Shown: positions 9,503 to 18,830 of the stretch, in pieces
Layout: the number at the start of each line of letters is the position of its first letter
How positions within the stretch are numbered: position 1 is the stretch's first letter
Assembly: GCA_032718475.1 (NCBI GenBank)
Contig: JAUCBJ010004428.1
Coordinates: 1-26,904 of the forward strand
Origin: Nemertoderma westbladi
Lineage: Eukaryota > Xenacoelomorpha > Nemertodermatida > Nemertodermatidae
DNA: 26,904 bases
Direction of reading: 5' to 3'
Position numbers and translations under genes: made by a program
Notes under the pieces: model-generated
Database searches by the model: none
Seen by the model: only the letters and a program-made list of their open reading frames with translations
Told to the model about the DNA's origin: nothing

Positions 9503-9783
9503 GTAAAGTAAAGTAAAGTAAATTTTCTTCGGCCGCTAGGCCAGGGATTACGCACAAAGTCTGACGACTTATTTCCAGTGCGGTCCCCCCAGAACTTTAC
9601 TCCCCAGAGGAAACTCCAGTACTCATGTAGCTACCACTTAAGGATGCAAGGCAGAGATTAGTCCTGTCTGGTTCCTTTAAAGCATTCGTGCCGAAACGAA
9701 AACTCCCCTGGCCCATGTGAGGATCGAACCCACGACCTACAGGAGATGTGAATTCAATGCAACCACTACACCAAGGTGGAACC
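9503..9783 (-). mobile_element. tRNA-derived SINE, family S1 copy 2
   Basis: Over its whole length this copy is nearly identical to the copy at 4212-4493, with the same minus orientation, A-box, B-box and body. The tail is TTTAC repeated about four times on its own strand. It interrupts the decayed family B LINE between the thumb region and the zinc-finger tail, so it inserted after that LINE. The very high similarity between the two copies suggests recent activity. I could not define the target duplication with certainty. Confidence 0.9.
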
Positions 9784-10400
9784 TCGCCCGAGCCCCCGAG
9801 CTCGACCTGCAGACGGTGAGACGAACATCTCAACTTTGTTAATGTCCGACGATGGGGTTGGGTAACCACTCATATAGTTTAGATACTGCTCCATACCAAA
9901 CGAGTGTTTAACATACCACAAACTACGTGAGGTACTAGCTAAATTAGTCCACCATGTTTGAATGAAATTATCTTTTACTATTTGCGATAGCTGACTTATA
10001 AGTATTTTAGAATCGGGAACAAATTGATTATCCCATATGTAGTTTAGTCCTGCGCCATACAACAAATCACGTACATTCGAGACCCAGTTAGTTGTCCCAT
10101 GTTTTTCCGAGTCTTCCAACAGTAAAAGGTAAACCTGTTTCACTAAACGGGAGTCTGGCAACCCTAAAATTTTCACCCAATATTTAATAACACGGGTACG
10201 CCAAGATATAAACAAGGGAAATACTCCTGATTCACCATACACTAAACAATCAGGAGTGCTCGATTTAATCCCTAACATATACTTCAAAAATTTAAGCTGT
10301 ACACGTTCGCAGTGGTGCGCAGAGTTAAATCCCCATACCTCACTACCATACTTGAGTACAGGCCTTACGAGTGTGTTGAATATTATGCAGTTTAAGGTCG
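9784..10400 (-). pseudogene. RT thumb and C-terminal fragment of family B LINE
   Basis: The frame carries VLKYGSEVWGFNS, FLKYMLGIKSSTPDCLVYGE and RVIKYWVKILGL, which are conserved C-terminal blocks of non-LTR RT proteins. Most of it lies in one open frame ending past 9784, where the reading runs into the inserted SINE and acquires about a dozen false residues. A frame change just before the SINE is needed to match the RLQVELG block, so the copy was probably already damaged or mutated later. Confidence 0.8.
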
Positions 10401-10529
10401 AACGAAATATTTAGGAACTTGTGTAAGTCCTTTACCGTTGCAAAGTATGCTTTCATACCCTTTTCCGCTCATATCCTCATGCCCGGCTAACACTCCACCT
10501 TTACGTAATACAATAATCTTGAATTTTTT

Positions 10530-10775
10530 TTAGTTAACATTTAAGCCCCAATACCTAGAGTAATCGCCAAGAACGTCAAGCGCCATCTGGAGGCCATTTA
10601 CAGAATTGCTAATAAGTACTACGTCGTCAGCGTACAATAAAAGGAGGGGTTTTAACACACCAACATCAATACCTTCAACTCCCCTGCCAGCTAATTCCGA
10701 TTCAAGATCATTTATGAACAGTGCGAACAGTAGAGGAGAGAGGCACTCACCTTGCCGCACCAGACATTCAACCAT
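10530..10775 (-). pseudogene. RT palm fragment of family B LINE (motifs B and C)
   Basis: This 81-codon fragment starts with RQGECLSPLLFALFINDLE (motif B) and contains the intact catalytic box YADDVVLIS (motif C), then GLQMALDVLGDYSRYWGLNVN (motif D region). It is the only LINE in the window besides 16554-18274 with an unaltered catalytic aspartate pair, but the gene around it is destroyed. Confidence 0.9.
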
Positions 10776-12191
10776 TTAACCAGACATTCAAACTCTCAGA
10801 AAGACTCTCATTCAAAGAAATGCACCCAGTACTCTAACCCTAGATTTAGCCGCAGCATACATACTTTGGATAATTTTTAGTTTTTAGGATTAATTTATTA
10901 ATACCGAAAATCCAAGTGCTTACACCATAGCGCAGACCTATTTATAGAGTCGAACGCCTTTTGAAAATCAATAAACGCACACTACAGTTTTTTATGCGAG
11001 CCGTTGTTAAGTTTATGGTTAGTTATTGCATTAAGAATAAATATTTGATCTATTGTATTGTACCCGTGTCTAAACCCTGCCTGCGGCGCCTCAATAATTA
11101 CACCAAAACAGTCGGCCCACCACTGTAACCTATTATCTAAGTAAGATTTCTAGTATATAGATTATCTAGTAAAAAGATCCCCCTAAAGTTGTCGGGGTCA
11201 TCGGTACCGCCCTTACCCTTATATAATGCTACAATGTTTGCCAGTCCCCACTGTTCCGGATAATAACTAGAATAATTTAATATAATGCTATAATACATAA
11301 TTTAATAGCATTAAATATTGCAGTTATACAGTTACGAGATGTTTAGAACCAACTATAAAAACTTCCGGACCACAGTTGTCAGGGCCCGGGGATTTGCCAC
11401 GTTTAAGCTTGCCAATGACGTCAAGTACTTCGTTCTCGGTAATGGCGTCACCCAGCATATTATCAAAAATAACTCGCAACTTTGGGGGATTCCTAAACGT
11501 GACAGAACGTACTTTCGGAACGAGAATTCCAAACTTTCTTAAGTATTGTAACTGTATTTGGATCATTACCATTGCCGTCATTAATAGTATTATCCATACC
11601 TAAGCCAGCAACCACATTTGGCGTTACAAGTAAATTTCCTAAAGAACTTGTAGAGACGGTCTTGTTAGCAAAACCAATCGTTAAATTACTGTGTTTTAGA
11701 ATACTAGTTGGGGCAGTCAATGGAGAAATAATTAATATAACGCGCTAACCCAACTTTAGCCAGTAAGTAATCTATGGAAGAGTGCCCAGTCTGTCCGGAG
11801 TGCAGGTGAGTATGAAATGTAAATTCACCAATTCCCTCGTCATTCCCTAATCTGCCATTCATAATTCTAAGTCCACTACATTTACACAGTTACATTTACA
11901 CATTGATGTCTGATATGAATTAGGAGAGTCTCGGTCGAGTATGACTTACAAAAACTGTGGTGAAATCATTGATTAGACTTAACGGGAGCAATAAACATCA
12001 TTAACAACAAACAAATAAACAACAATAAACCACAACGATATCAGTGGATATATGAATTACATTTAATTATAGTAATATTATATATTATATTATAGTGAAA
12101 AAATATTAATACTCGTCATTAGGAAAATTATATTCATAAATAGTTTTATTTAAATTATTGTAATACTATTATATAAATTAATATACGTAAC

Positions 12192-12394
12192 CTATGGGGC
12201 TTCCTCAACATTTGTTCTTGTGCCAATCCAACAAAAGGAACTGGGCTGATTGGTGCCATGGGTGACCTTGGTCTGCTAGGGGAAGGCTCACGACATGGTC
12301 TGCCAATGATGGTCGTCTCTCTCAGTAATTGCTCTTGTCGGTTTTTTGGAGCAAAGTACGATTTTGTGGTAGTGGAATTCTTTCTTTGCAAATG
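12192..12394 (-). CDS. KIF17: KIF17-like kinesin-2 C-terminal region, internal exon E (Pro/Ser-rich)
   Basis: This 203-bp exon is GC-richer than its AT-rich surroundings. The acceptor is CTTTATTCAG (AG at 12395-12396) and the donor is GTTACG after CATAG (GT at 12190-12191). It starts in phase 0, as exon D requires, and ends in phase 2. It encodes a basic opening, the motif SYFAPKNRQEQLL, and a disordered Pro/Ser/Arg-rich run (REPSPSRPRSPMAPISPVP). KIF17 tails have a Y-F-x-[PS]-K-R-x-x-Q-[IL]-L motif just after the WDED region and then become proline-rich. Homology is weaker here than in exons C and D, so placement rests mainly on phase, splice sites, order and composition. Confidence 0.7.
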
Positions 12395-12614
12395 CTGAAT
12401 AAAGATTAATTGTCGTAATTAATTTATACAATTATTATTTGATTATATGGAAACTGCACTGGCAATTTTTATCAATACTATCGGGTTTGTGTCTATACTC
12501 CTATATGAACATTCTGCTTTGAAAAGCAAAGCAAGATTTGATAGTAATGCAAATCGATCACAATAACATACAGTTTTTCAGTTTTATCCAGGACAGTCTA
12601 ATACAGCAGGAATC

Positions 12615-12955
12615 AGGACAATTCGGTCCGGACTTTTCTGTCCCGGACAATTCGGTCCATGACAATTCGGTCCCAGACAATTCGGTCCAGACAATTCAGT
12701 CAAGGACAAATCAATCCCGGACAATTCGGTCCCGGACAATTTGGTGCGGACAATTCGGTCCGGATAATTCGGTACCGGACAATTCGGTCCGGACAATTCG
12801 GCCCCAGACAATTCGATCCAGACAATTAGGTCCCGGACAATTCGGTCTGGACAATTCAGTCCCACTGATTTTGTGTTTTGGGACCGAATTGCCAGGGACT
12901 GAATTGAATAGTCCGGTGCCGAATTTTCCGGAACCGAATTGTCCTACATCCAGCA
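12615..12955 (+). repeat. 15-bp minisatellite with reversed-orientation end
   Basis: About seventeen units of GGACAATTCGGTCCC and variants (15-bp period, some 14) run from about 12615 to 12865. After a short non-repeat spacer (about 12866-12880) the units continue in the opposite orientation (GGACCGAATTG, GGAACCGAATTGTCC) to about 12947. The array is thus a long imperfect inverted repeat. Open frames crossing it (PDNSV-type pentapeptides) come from the repeat and are not taken as a gene. It lies in the kinesin intron 12395-14224. Confidence 0.9.
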
Positions 12956-13467
12956 GACAATGTATATAGTTATCTAATATAACGTATAGGATTTACCCCT
13001 AAAGCTATTATTTTAAAGGGTTCCTTTATGTTATGTGGTTACAAATACAATATTATACAAATTCATTAAACTAACCTAAAACGAATATAAAACGTAATTA
13101 CTCTTCATATAAGAATCTAAGAGCATGATAATGCCCGACTCAATGAAAAAGATTTACAAATGCATAGAAGATGTAAATAGAATATATTGTATTTTATTAT
13201 AATACTATAATAATATTATTATATGCCTGGATTGTCACGTATCCAGCGAAGAACTATTTTTCCCTCGAGAACCTAAATAAGAACATTGGTGATTTCGGTT
13301 CCTATTTACACAATAGTGTTTGCGTTATGATACACAATCTACAATCACCTATTTGAAAGTATTATTGTTTGCTTAAAAATAAATTTGTGACAGAAATGGA
13401 CGGTTGATAACATGGATTGATCACCAGAATCTCAGATTTAAAGTCTCAATAAATGGTTTCAAGAAGT
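12956..13467. other. Intronic DNA, unassigned
   Basis: AT-rich sequence within the intron between exons D and E. No gene or repeat family recognised. Confidence 0.4.
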
Positions 13468-13650
13468 CAGGGCTAGCTCAGTTAGTTGAACACCGGAATT
13501 ACAATCTATTGGCTGTAGATTCGTGCCCCACAAAGGTCCAGTCAGCCTTTCATCCCCACTTTTATTAACAGCTCAACTTCAATACATTTACTATTTTATA
13601 TATAATATATCATTTTATATGGTTGATAAAATGAGTGCAATTACTGCAAA
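13468..13650 (+). mobile_element. tRNA-derived SINE remnant, second type (S2)
   Basis: The head GGGCTAGCTCAGTTAGTTGA resembles a tRNA A-box and D-arm, followed about 35 bp later by a B-box-like GATTCGTGCCCC. Next comes GTCCAGTCAGCCTTTCATCCC and, after AT-rich DNA of about 65 bp, GGTTGATAAAATGAGTGCAA. The pair of blocks CAGCCTTTCATCC and GATAAAATGAGT is, from memory, a widespread motif of invertebrate tRNA-derived SINEs, where the blocks lie close together. This copy therefore seems split by an AT-rich insertion. It is unrelated to family S1. Confidence 0.6.
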
Positions 13651-14224
13651 ACATGAGTAACGCATACCCCTACCTTCAGGTAGCAACTATCGAAATAGTT
13701 GTTTTCGGTTCACCCCTGGCTGACTGTTTACCTGCTTTAGGGTGTTATGTTTTGAAAGATTTTAAAAATACCTCATATGAATTTTTTATATATATATTAA
13801 ATAAAGAGGCAAACACTAGAATCTTACACCCTACAAACTAACGAAAAACATAGAATCAGGACATCAAGACCTAATAGTACTCAGTAACTAGGGCCATCAC
13901 AAAACACAAATAAAAACTCCAAAAAACAACATGAACTTCACCACATGACTGCCATCAATTCCAAAATTAGAAACTTCAAATGCGATTTCCTAAAATTTAC
14001 CTTTTATTTGTTTCGTTTCGTTTCGTTTAATCCAGGCTAACAGCCCTTAAAGTCACAGGAACACAATAGATAATCTAATTTGTAATAATCTAATCTAATA
14101 ATAATTTGTAAGGTACTTTACTTCTAATTAATTAATTTTACATTTTTATTTTGTTACTTACGGAACTAATGTTATTAGATTTATGTTTAAAATGTCAAAT
14201 TACATTTTTCTTTAATCAAAATAC
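13651..14224. other. Intronic DNA
   Basis: AT-rich, with a short (CGTTT)n run near 14013-14029. An open frame of 68 codons at 13635-13841 on the plus strand has no recognisable motif. Confidence 0.4.
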
Positions 14225-14393
14225 CTTAAAATAGTAATCATTATCTTTATTGTCCAGCAACTTTTTATGATTTCCGTCAATATCACGAATTCCCGCCTGG
14301 GGGAACTTTGTATGTTCCATAATGATGTCTGGTAAGTTCCATGTTTGGCTGTCATCATCCCATATGGATCTGCGCTTTACTGTTTCTATTGAT
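14225..14393 (-). CDS. KIF17: KIF17-like kinesin-2 tail, internal exon D (WDDD motif)
   Basis: This exon is 169 bp: one base completing the Ser codon begun in exon C, then 56 codons. The acceptor is AAATCAG (AG at 14394-14395) and the donor is GTATTT after TTTAAG (GT at 14223-14224). The peptide starts SIETVKRRSIWDDDSQTWNL, then continues to T-K-F-P-Q-A-G and ends with D-Y-Y-F-K. In KIF17 tails the CNYS motif is followed closely by a W-D-E-D-x3-W-x-[IL]-P stretch, a T-x-[LF]-P motif and a [NY]-Y-F-x-[PS]-K block, in the same order and at similar spacing. The matching phase (2+1) with exon C, despite 6.2 kb between them, is independent support that both belong to one transcript. Confidence 0.85.
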
Positions 14394-14732
14394 CTGATTT
14401 GATTTAAAATTAAAAAATGTTAACAGACATATACTAAATATATTATTTTACTATAGTATGTGAAATAAAATTAACAAATATCATTATTATTATTGAAAGT
14501 TATAAATCAATTTTATGGTAAACCAATAGTGTTTGTTATCAGATTCTAATTACGTCTAAATTCGCTAGATCCAAACCAAATTTGAACTAAATTCGAGTGT
14601 CTTATTTGGTATTATGTATCATGAACTGAACCATGAACCAGGATTGCTACTTTAAAGCACTACCGGTACCTAGGTGGAAGTTGGGATTCATAGACTCTTC
14701 ATGCACCGGGTCCGCTGACTCAAAATAAGTGA

Positions 14733-14827
14733 GTCGTACTCACTAAATCTAAGTCGTACTCACTAAATCTAAGTCGTACTCACTAAATCTAAGTCGTACT
14801 CACTAAATCTAAGTCGTACTCACTAAA
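14733..14827 (+). repeat. 20-bp tandem repeat, about 4.75 copies
   Basis: Perfect tandem units of GTCGTACTCACTAAATCTAA. The identity of all units implies recent amplification. It lies in the intron between exons C and D. Confidence 0.95.
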
Positions 14828-14935
14828 CGTTTACCGGTTTTGGAATTTATTGGGTTAATTTAATTTCTTTCATCCTTTTTATAACATATCAACAAAAAAT
14901 TATTTTGGATAACATTGTCCGAAATACATACGGAT

Positions 14936-14980
14936 AAAATAATCAATGAAAAATCCTAGCGATTTTTCATTGATTATTTT
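14936..14980. repeat. Perfect 20-bp inverted repeat with 5-nt loop
   Basis: The arms at 14936-14955 and 14961-14980 are exact reverse complements around CTAGC. With one inserted base the pairing extends a further four bases outward (GGAT with ATCC). The arms contain AATCAATGAAAAATC and are AT-rich. It could be a cruciform, a microRNA-like hairpin or the remnant of a foldback element. Confidence 0.85.
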
Positions 14981-15603
14981 GATCCCTAATTGCAAGGTGT
15001 AGAGGAATAGATTTCGAGATTATTTCATTTGAAACTGCTTGGGTAAAAACAAGGTGATACCTAATACAGGCCGTGCCACCGGATTTATGGCCTCTGCTAG
15101 CGGCAACCGACTATTCAACACCATATATTCCACATTATAAGTAAAATTTATTAATTATTTCATGTAATCGGACCTTCATTTGATTTACAGACACATTTCT
15201 GGGACTTTGAGAAGAAAAACGTTTTAAAGTTTTGTTTATTATGAATATTTGTATTTGACGAATAAATTAAATTAATTAATTAAAAATTAATGAAGATTAA
15301 ATAAATTAACTGTATAGGCCAACTCTATCAGCATCACCAATGATAAAGTGATTATTCTAGGGTTATTATGGGTGTCAATAACCAATTAACTAAATTAACA
15401 TTATTATTTAGAAGAAAGTATTTTCACTTTGGTTTTACTACAATGAGCAAGGCTTAGGGTGACGTTCTTCGCTTAGTTATTTAGAACCAAATTGGACCAT
15501 ATTTCGATAACTTTAGCAGTAATCACATCTCCAAAATACAAATTGGCAATAAATTGAAGTGAGGTTCTCATTCGTTTGTGGCAAAAACATTTCTTTTATT
15601 GTT
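14981..15603. other. Intronic DNA left of the P-like element
   Basis: Mostly AT-rich. The outer end of the P-like transposon probably lies here, but I could not find matching terminal inverted repeats or an 8-bp target duplication. Confidence 0.35.
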
Positions 15604-16541
15604 CTAGTGCAGCGTATCGAAGAACAATACACAAAATAGGGTAAATGTAAGAAGAATATCGTTTGGTAGTGCAAGCCCTCCACGATTTAAAACATTGAAA
15701 TACTCTGCTTGAGCAGGTGGATGATCGATAGGAGAGGCTTTAAACTGCGGCTGTTGGGAAGCAACATAACTGGCTACAGACAAAGACGTCGACTGAAAGT
15801 CATTTGAACATTGCTCAGACAAAGGACACAACGAGTCAATAACAACAAGTTCAGTATCGATCAAGGGTTCAAGGCACATAGCACACAAATGATTTGGCTT
15901 CTCAGGAAGCTCGCGTATATCAAGAACTTCCATAATAGAACTGTATCTATCCGATTGGTTTCAAAAACCTGGCAACAACTTATATAATAATTGAAGCCAC
16001 CACTGCTCCGAAAATGGGTGAATAGTTCCTCCACAAAGTCATCACTGAAAACTCCAAATGTAACTGCCAATCATGGGACTCTCAATCATGGCGTAACAGT
16101 TGTAAGTTAAGGCATCAATGGTATTCTGTGTTAGTGCCTTTATGCGTAGCCCCTCGAGGAGAAGTCGCTCGCATACGCCATACATCTTGCTACATTATCA
16201 AGATCCATAAGAACAGTATGGAGGGCGATTCCATTGTGGTTATTGGCTTCCTATTCGGGTCACGAGTTCTCACATCACCAAACAAACTACATACATTTGT
16301 AGTGCGGAAGAAAATAATGTATATGTCTAAAAACCCAGCAGTTCCTTTTGCTCGGGGAGATGAACCACTATATGTCTTAAGCGCTGCGGATGTTTGATTA
16401 CAAAACATACTACAAACCAAGTTATTCTGCTTTTAAAAATTTTTGGCATTATTTTCTTTTGAGGGTGCAGTTAGATTCGTCAATCTCACTATTGAGTCTT
16501 TGTCCTTCATACAGCTTTATAATCTCGCTCCATTCAGCAGT
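15604..16541 (-). pseudogene. C-terminal region of P/THAP9-like transposase, downstream of the LINE
   Basis: Immediately beyond the LINE the minus strand resumes the coding phrase with EWSEIIKLYEGQRLNSEID, then, after frame changes, SAALKTYSG, KGTAGFLDI and TRDPNRKPIT (16190-16420), FTHFRSSGGFN (about 16010-16040), and LCAMCLEPLIDTE and NRGGLALPNDIL (15604-15933). W-x-x-[IL]-x-x-L-Y, S-x-A-x-A-L, R-S-x-G-G-[FW]-N and G-G-L-x-x-P-[SN] are ordered blocks of the P/THAP9 C-terminal half. Several stops and frameshifts separate them. Confidence 0.75.
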
Positions 16542-18236
16542 GTGCTTTTTAGTCGCCTCAATTCAGCCGATCGCCTCAATGGTTGGAAAGCCCACTTTGA
16601 AAAGCTCCTCAATAATGACAGGGTATTGCCTGATAACTTTCTAGAAGTAAAAGTGTCTGAGTCTGTACTCCCAGATATTCCCATTGGCGATATCTCTTTT
16701 GCAGAAGTGAAGGCTGCTGCAAAGAGCATTAAGACCAATCGTGCCAGTGGAGTAGATGGTGTTCCCCCTGAGGTCTTTAAAATACCTGAGTGTTTAAAGC
16801 TCATCTATCCCATCATAGTAGACATGTACCGAACAACAAGAGTCCCACAAGAAATGAAAACAAATAAGTTGGTGCCAGTTCCCAAGAAGGGCAACCTAAC
16901 ACTCTATGGTTCTTTTCGGGGAATCTCATTGATCTCGATTGCTGCAAAGCTATACAATAGGATTCTATTAAATCGCATCAGGGATCCCATTGAGAGACTG
17001 CTCCGTGGAAATCAGAATGGGTTCCGTAAAGGTCGTGGGACCATGGAGCCCATTTTGGCACTTAGAAGGATAATTGAAGAGTTATCAAAAAAGAAAGACA
17101 GGCATCTGGCTGTTATCTTTGTTGACTTCTTCAAGGCCTTTGATTCAGTCTCTCGCTCACGTATGTTCAGCATACTTTCATTATATGGGATTCCTGATGA
17201 AATTATTGCAGCAATCAGATCAGTATACGATGGTTCGACAACATTTGTGTCTACTGTTGACGGTGACACAGAACCATTTGAAGTGTTATGGGGTGTCCTC
17301 CAAGGAGACACACTTGCACCATTCTTGTTCATTATTGTGGTTGACTATGTTCTACGCATGTCCTTAGATCATTATAATGATGATGGGGTGATGATAACTC
17401 CACCTACTGGCTCCAGAAGTCGAGGAAATCCTGCCAAGTACCTAACTGATCTAGACTTTGCTGATGACTTAGGAGTACTCTCAGAATCATTAGAGGGAGT
17501 CCAACGGCTCCTCAGCTCATTAGAACATGCTGCTTCTAGTGTTGGTCTTTTTATTAACTCCAGAAAGACCAAAATTCTGACAGTTAACTTTGAAAGTCCT
17601 CAGCAAGTCTCTGATCGGATGAGCATAAGCTCAAAGGATGGTATGCTTGAGCATGTGGACGACTTCTGTTACCTGGGATCATGGATCCGGAAGTCAGGTG
17701 AGGACCTTCGAATACGTAAGGGAAAGGCATGGGCAGCCTTGAATAGGCTTTCCAGGATTTGGAAGTCACCGAGAATTAATCGGAAACTTAAGGTCCGATT
17801 ATTTAGAGCAGCAGTAGTTCCAGTACTCCTCTACGGGAGTCCATGCTGGGCTCTAACTGCTGAGGACACCAAATCTCTGGATGGCACATTCACAAGAATG
17901 CTACGCCGGGTTCATTGTGTCAAGTACAATGCACACATCTCCAACCAGACACTATATAACATTGGAGGTGTCTCATTGGTTCCCCCAAGCTTGACACTAG
18001 AACAAAATCGCCTCCGCTTTGCAGGACATTGCTTTCGCCGTGAGGACCAGCCAGTGCATAATCTTGTACTTTGGCAGCCTCATGGAGTGAATAAGCATGG
18101 TGGACAGCCCATGACTTTCTTGAGACGCATCTTAAAGGACACTGGCCTTAAAGATGCAGATGATCTAGCCAATGTCATGGGTGATAGGGAGTTGTGGCGG
18201 TGCAATTTTGTTGACAAGCCGGCACAGCATTCTTAA
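16443..18236 (+). CDS. RTE-like reverse transcriptase, unbroken frame in truncated LINE
   Basis: This is the longest uninterrupted frame in the window (597 codons). The first 37 codons (16443-16553) are antisense P-transposase sequence, so the ATG at 16443 is not the element's own start; true LINE sequence begins near SADRLNGWKAHFEKLL. The RT domain then shows RASGVDGVPPEVF, VPVPKKGN, RGISLISIAAKLYNRILLNR, QNGFRKGRGT, motif A VIFVDFFKAFDS with its catalytic Asp, motif B WGVLQGDTLAPFLF and motif C DLDFADDLGVL with both aspartates. The C-terminal part has LGSWI, LLYGSPCWAL and RLRFAGHCFR. No stop or frameshift is seen. Without an endonuclease, promoter and 5' half it cannot be an autonomous element; the frame is intact probably because the insertion is recent. 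Confidence 0.85.
   Translation: MALFSFEGAVRFVNLTIESLSFIQLYNLAPFSSVLFSRLNSADRLNGWKAHFEKLLNNDRVLPDNFLEVKVSESVLPDIPIGDISFAEVKAAAKSIKTNRASGVDGVPPEVFKIPECLKLIYPIIVDMYRTTRVPQEMKTNKLVPVPKKGNLTLYGSFRGISLISIAAKLYNRILLNRIRDPIERLLRGNQNGFRKGRGTMEPILALRRIIEELSKKKDRHLAVIFVDFFKAFDSVSRSRMFSILSLYGIPDEIIAAIRSVYDGSTTFVSTVDGDTEPFEVLWGVLQGDTLAPFLFIIVVDYVLRMSLDHYNDDGVMITPPTGSRSRGNPAKYLTDLDFADDLGVLSESLEGVQRLLSSLEHAASSVGLFINSRKTKILTVNFESPQQVSDRMSISSKDGMLEHVDDFCYLGSWIRKSGEDLRIRKGKAWAALNRLSRIWKSPRINRKLKVRLFRAAVVPVLLYGSPCWALTAEDTKSLDGTFTRMLRRVHCVKYNAHISNQTLYNIGGVSLVPPSLTLEQNRLRFAGHCFRREDQPVHNLVLWQPHGVNKHGGQPMTFLRRILKDTGLKDADDLANVMGDRELWRCNFVDKPAQHS
16542..16553. repeat. Target site duplication, left of LINE 16554-18274
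   Basis: GTGCTTTTTAGT, repeated exactly at 18275-18286. Removal of the LINE and one copy rejoins the P-transposase coding phrase on the minus strand. Confidence 0.92.
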
Positions 18237-18274
18237 AAATGCAGCTGCAATGCAGCATGCCGATCCTAGTAGTA
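16554..18274 (+). mobile_element. 5'-truncated RTE-like LINE (family A, copy 2)
   Basis: The insertion is bounded by GTGCTTTTTAGT at 16542-16553 and exactly again at 18275-18286, a 12-bp target duplication. It lacks the endonuclease and starts just upstream of the RT. After the RT stop come about 30 bp of 3' UTR with a small hairpin (GCTGCAATGCAGC) and a short TAG tail. It lies inside, and antisense to, the P-like transposase gene. It shares its 3' end with copies at 1795-2787 and 20761-20907 and is clearly related to family C at 5587-8838. Confidence 0.95.
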
Positions 18275-18286
18275 GTGCTTTTTAGT
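18275..18286. repeat. Target site duplication, right of LINE 16554-18274
   Basis: Exact 12-bp match to 16542-16553, directly following the TAG tail. Confidence 0.92.
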
Positions 18287-18289
18287 ACA

Positions 18290-18830
18290 ATCACTAAGAT
18301 CATACCAAGAAAACGTTTGAGTTTTTTCAGTTAGCCAGTTATTACGAATACATTTGAAAATATTAATATTTCCTTATAGCAGGAAGAAATACTCAACACC
18401 TGGAATCTTCTTTGTTAGCCAAGGTTTTCCAGGTTCAGTTTCAAAGAGATCTATAAACAAGCCATTAACGCAGTTTCCATCAACAATACTGGCTAAAGGT
18501 GTTTCTCCCGCAGTCACAATATCCTCACATGTTTCTATCTCTTCATTATATAAAAAATCAGATGTTAATCCAGCAATGGGAAGCAAATGCAGAACAATTT
18601 ACTAGAATGAAATAGAATTACTAGAATTGCAACGAGCTAGAATAGCAAGAATTGCAGTAGCCAACTTATTGGTACTACTATTCACACAGCATTGCCGAAT
18701 ACATGGAACACAATTTGTCTTTAGAAAAGGAAAACGGTAAGCTTCAACTTTAACATGAGAATCGCATATATCAATGTAAATAGATACGTTGTTACTTTTG
18801 GGCACTGAAAACGTATACGTTATTCTCGAA
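18290..18830 (-). pseudogene. Central region of P/THAP9-like transposase, upstream of the LINE
   Basis: Two frames are involved. The first (down to 18602) has IYIDICDSHVKVEAYRFPFL, NCVPCIRQCC and ATAILAILARC. The second (18586-18374) has LTSDFLYNEE, ASIVDGNCVNGLFIDLF and KPWLTKKIPGVEYFFL. After a stop in the phrase that normally reaches the catalytic Asp it continues NIFKCIRNNWLTE and FSWYDL toward the LINE junction. V-D-G-N-x-x-N and K-C-[IV]-R-N-N-W are signatures of P-type transposases. The family's block between the first two segments is missing, so an internal deletion is likely. Confidence 0.75.

Larger units (their letters stand above)
9242..11930 (-). mobile_element. Heavily decayed non-LTR retrotransposon (family B), split by a SINE
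   Basis: In order on the minus strand: the C-terminal part of an APE endonuclease (about 11745-11880, LRIMNGRLGND and SSIDYLL), the RT entry block KLKRGKSPGPDN (11324-11581), NFRGIFLL (about 11190), QAGFRHGYNTIDQIFIL and motif A CAFIDFQKAFDS (about 10930-11080), motifs B and C with RQGECLSPLLFALFINDLE and YADDVVLIS (10530-10775), and a thumb/C-terminal region (9784-10400). After the SINE a CQLC...EYHFL..CPLY zinc-finger-like tail follows (9242-9502). Stops and frameshifts interrupt every segment. The outer ends are approximate. Its C-terminal finger and RT differ from families A and C; I do not assign a clade. Confidence 0.85.

Noticed and set aside
12538-12969. A 143-codon plus-strand frame with PDNSV repeats
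   Set aside because: It follows the 15-bp minisatellite, shifts phase inside it, and an opposite-strand frame of similar length exists.
13468-13545. Possible functional tRNA gene
   Set aside because: The D- and T-arm-like parts are degenerate and followed by SINE body blocks.
17012-17769. Minus-strand frames inside the LINE RT
   Set aside because: Shadows of the intact plus-strand RT; the same shadow frames recur in copy 1.
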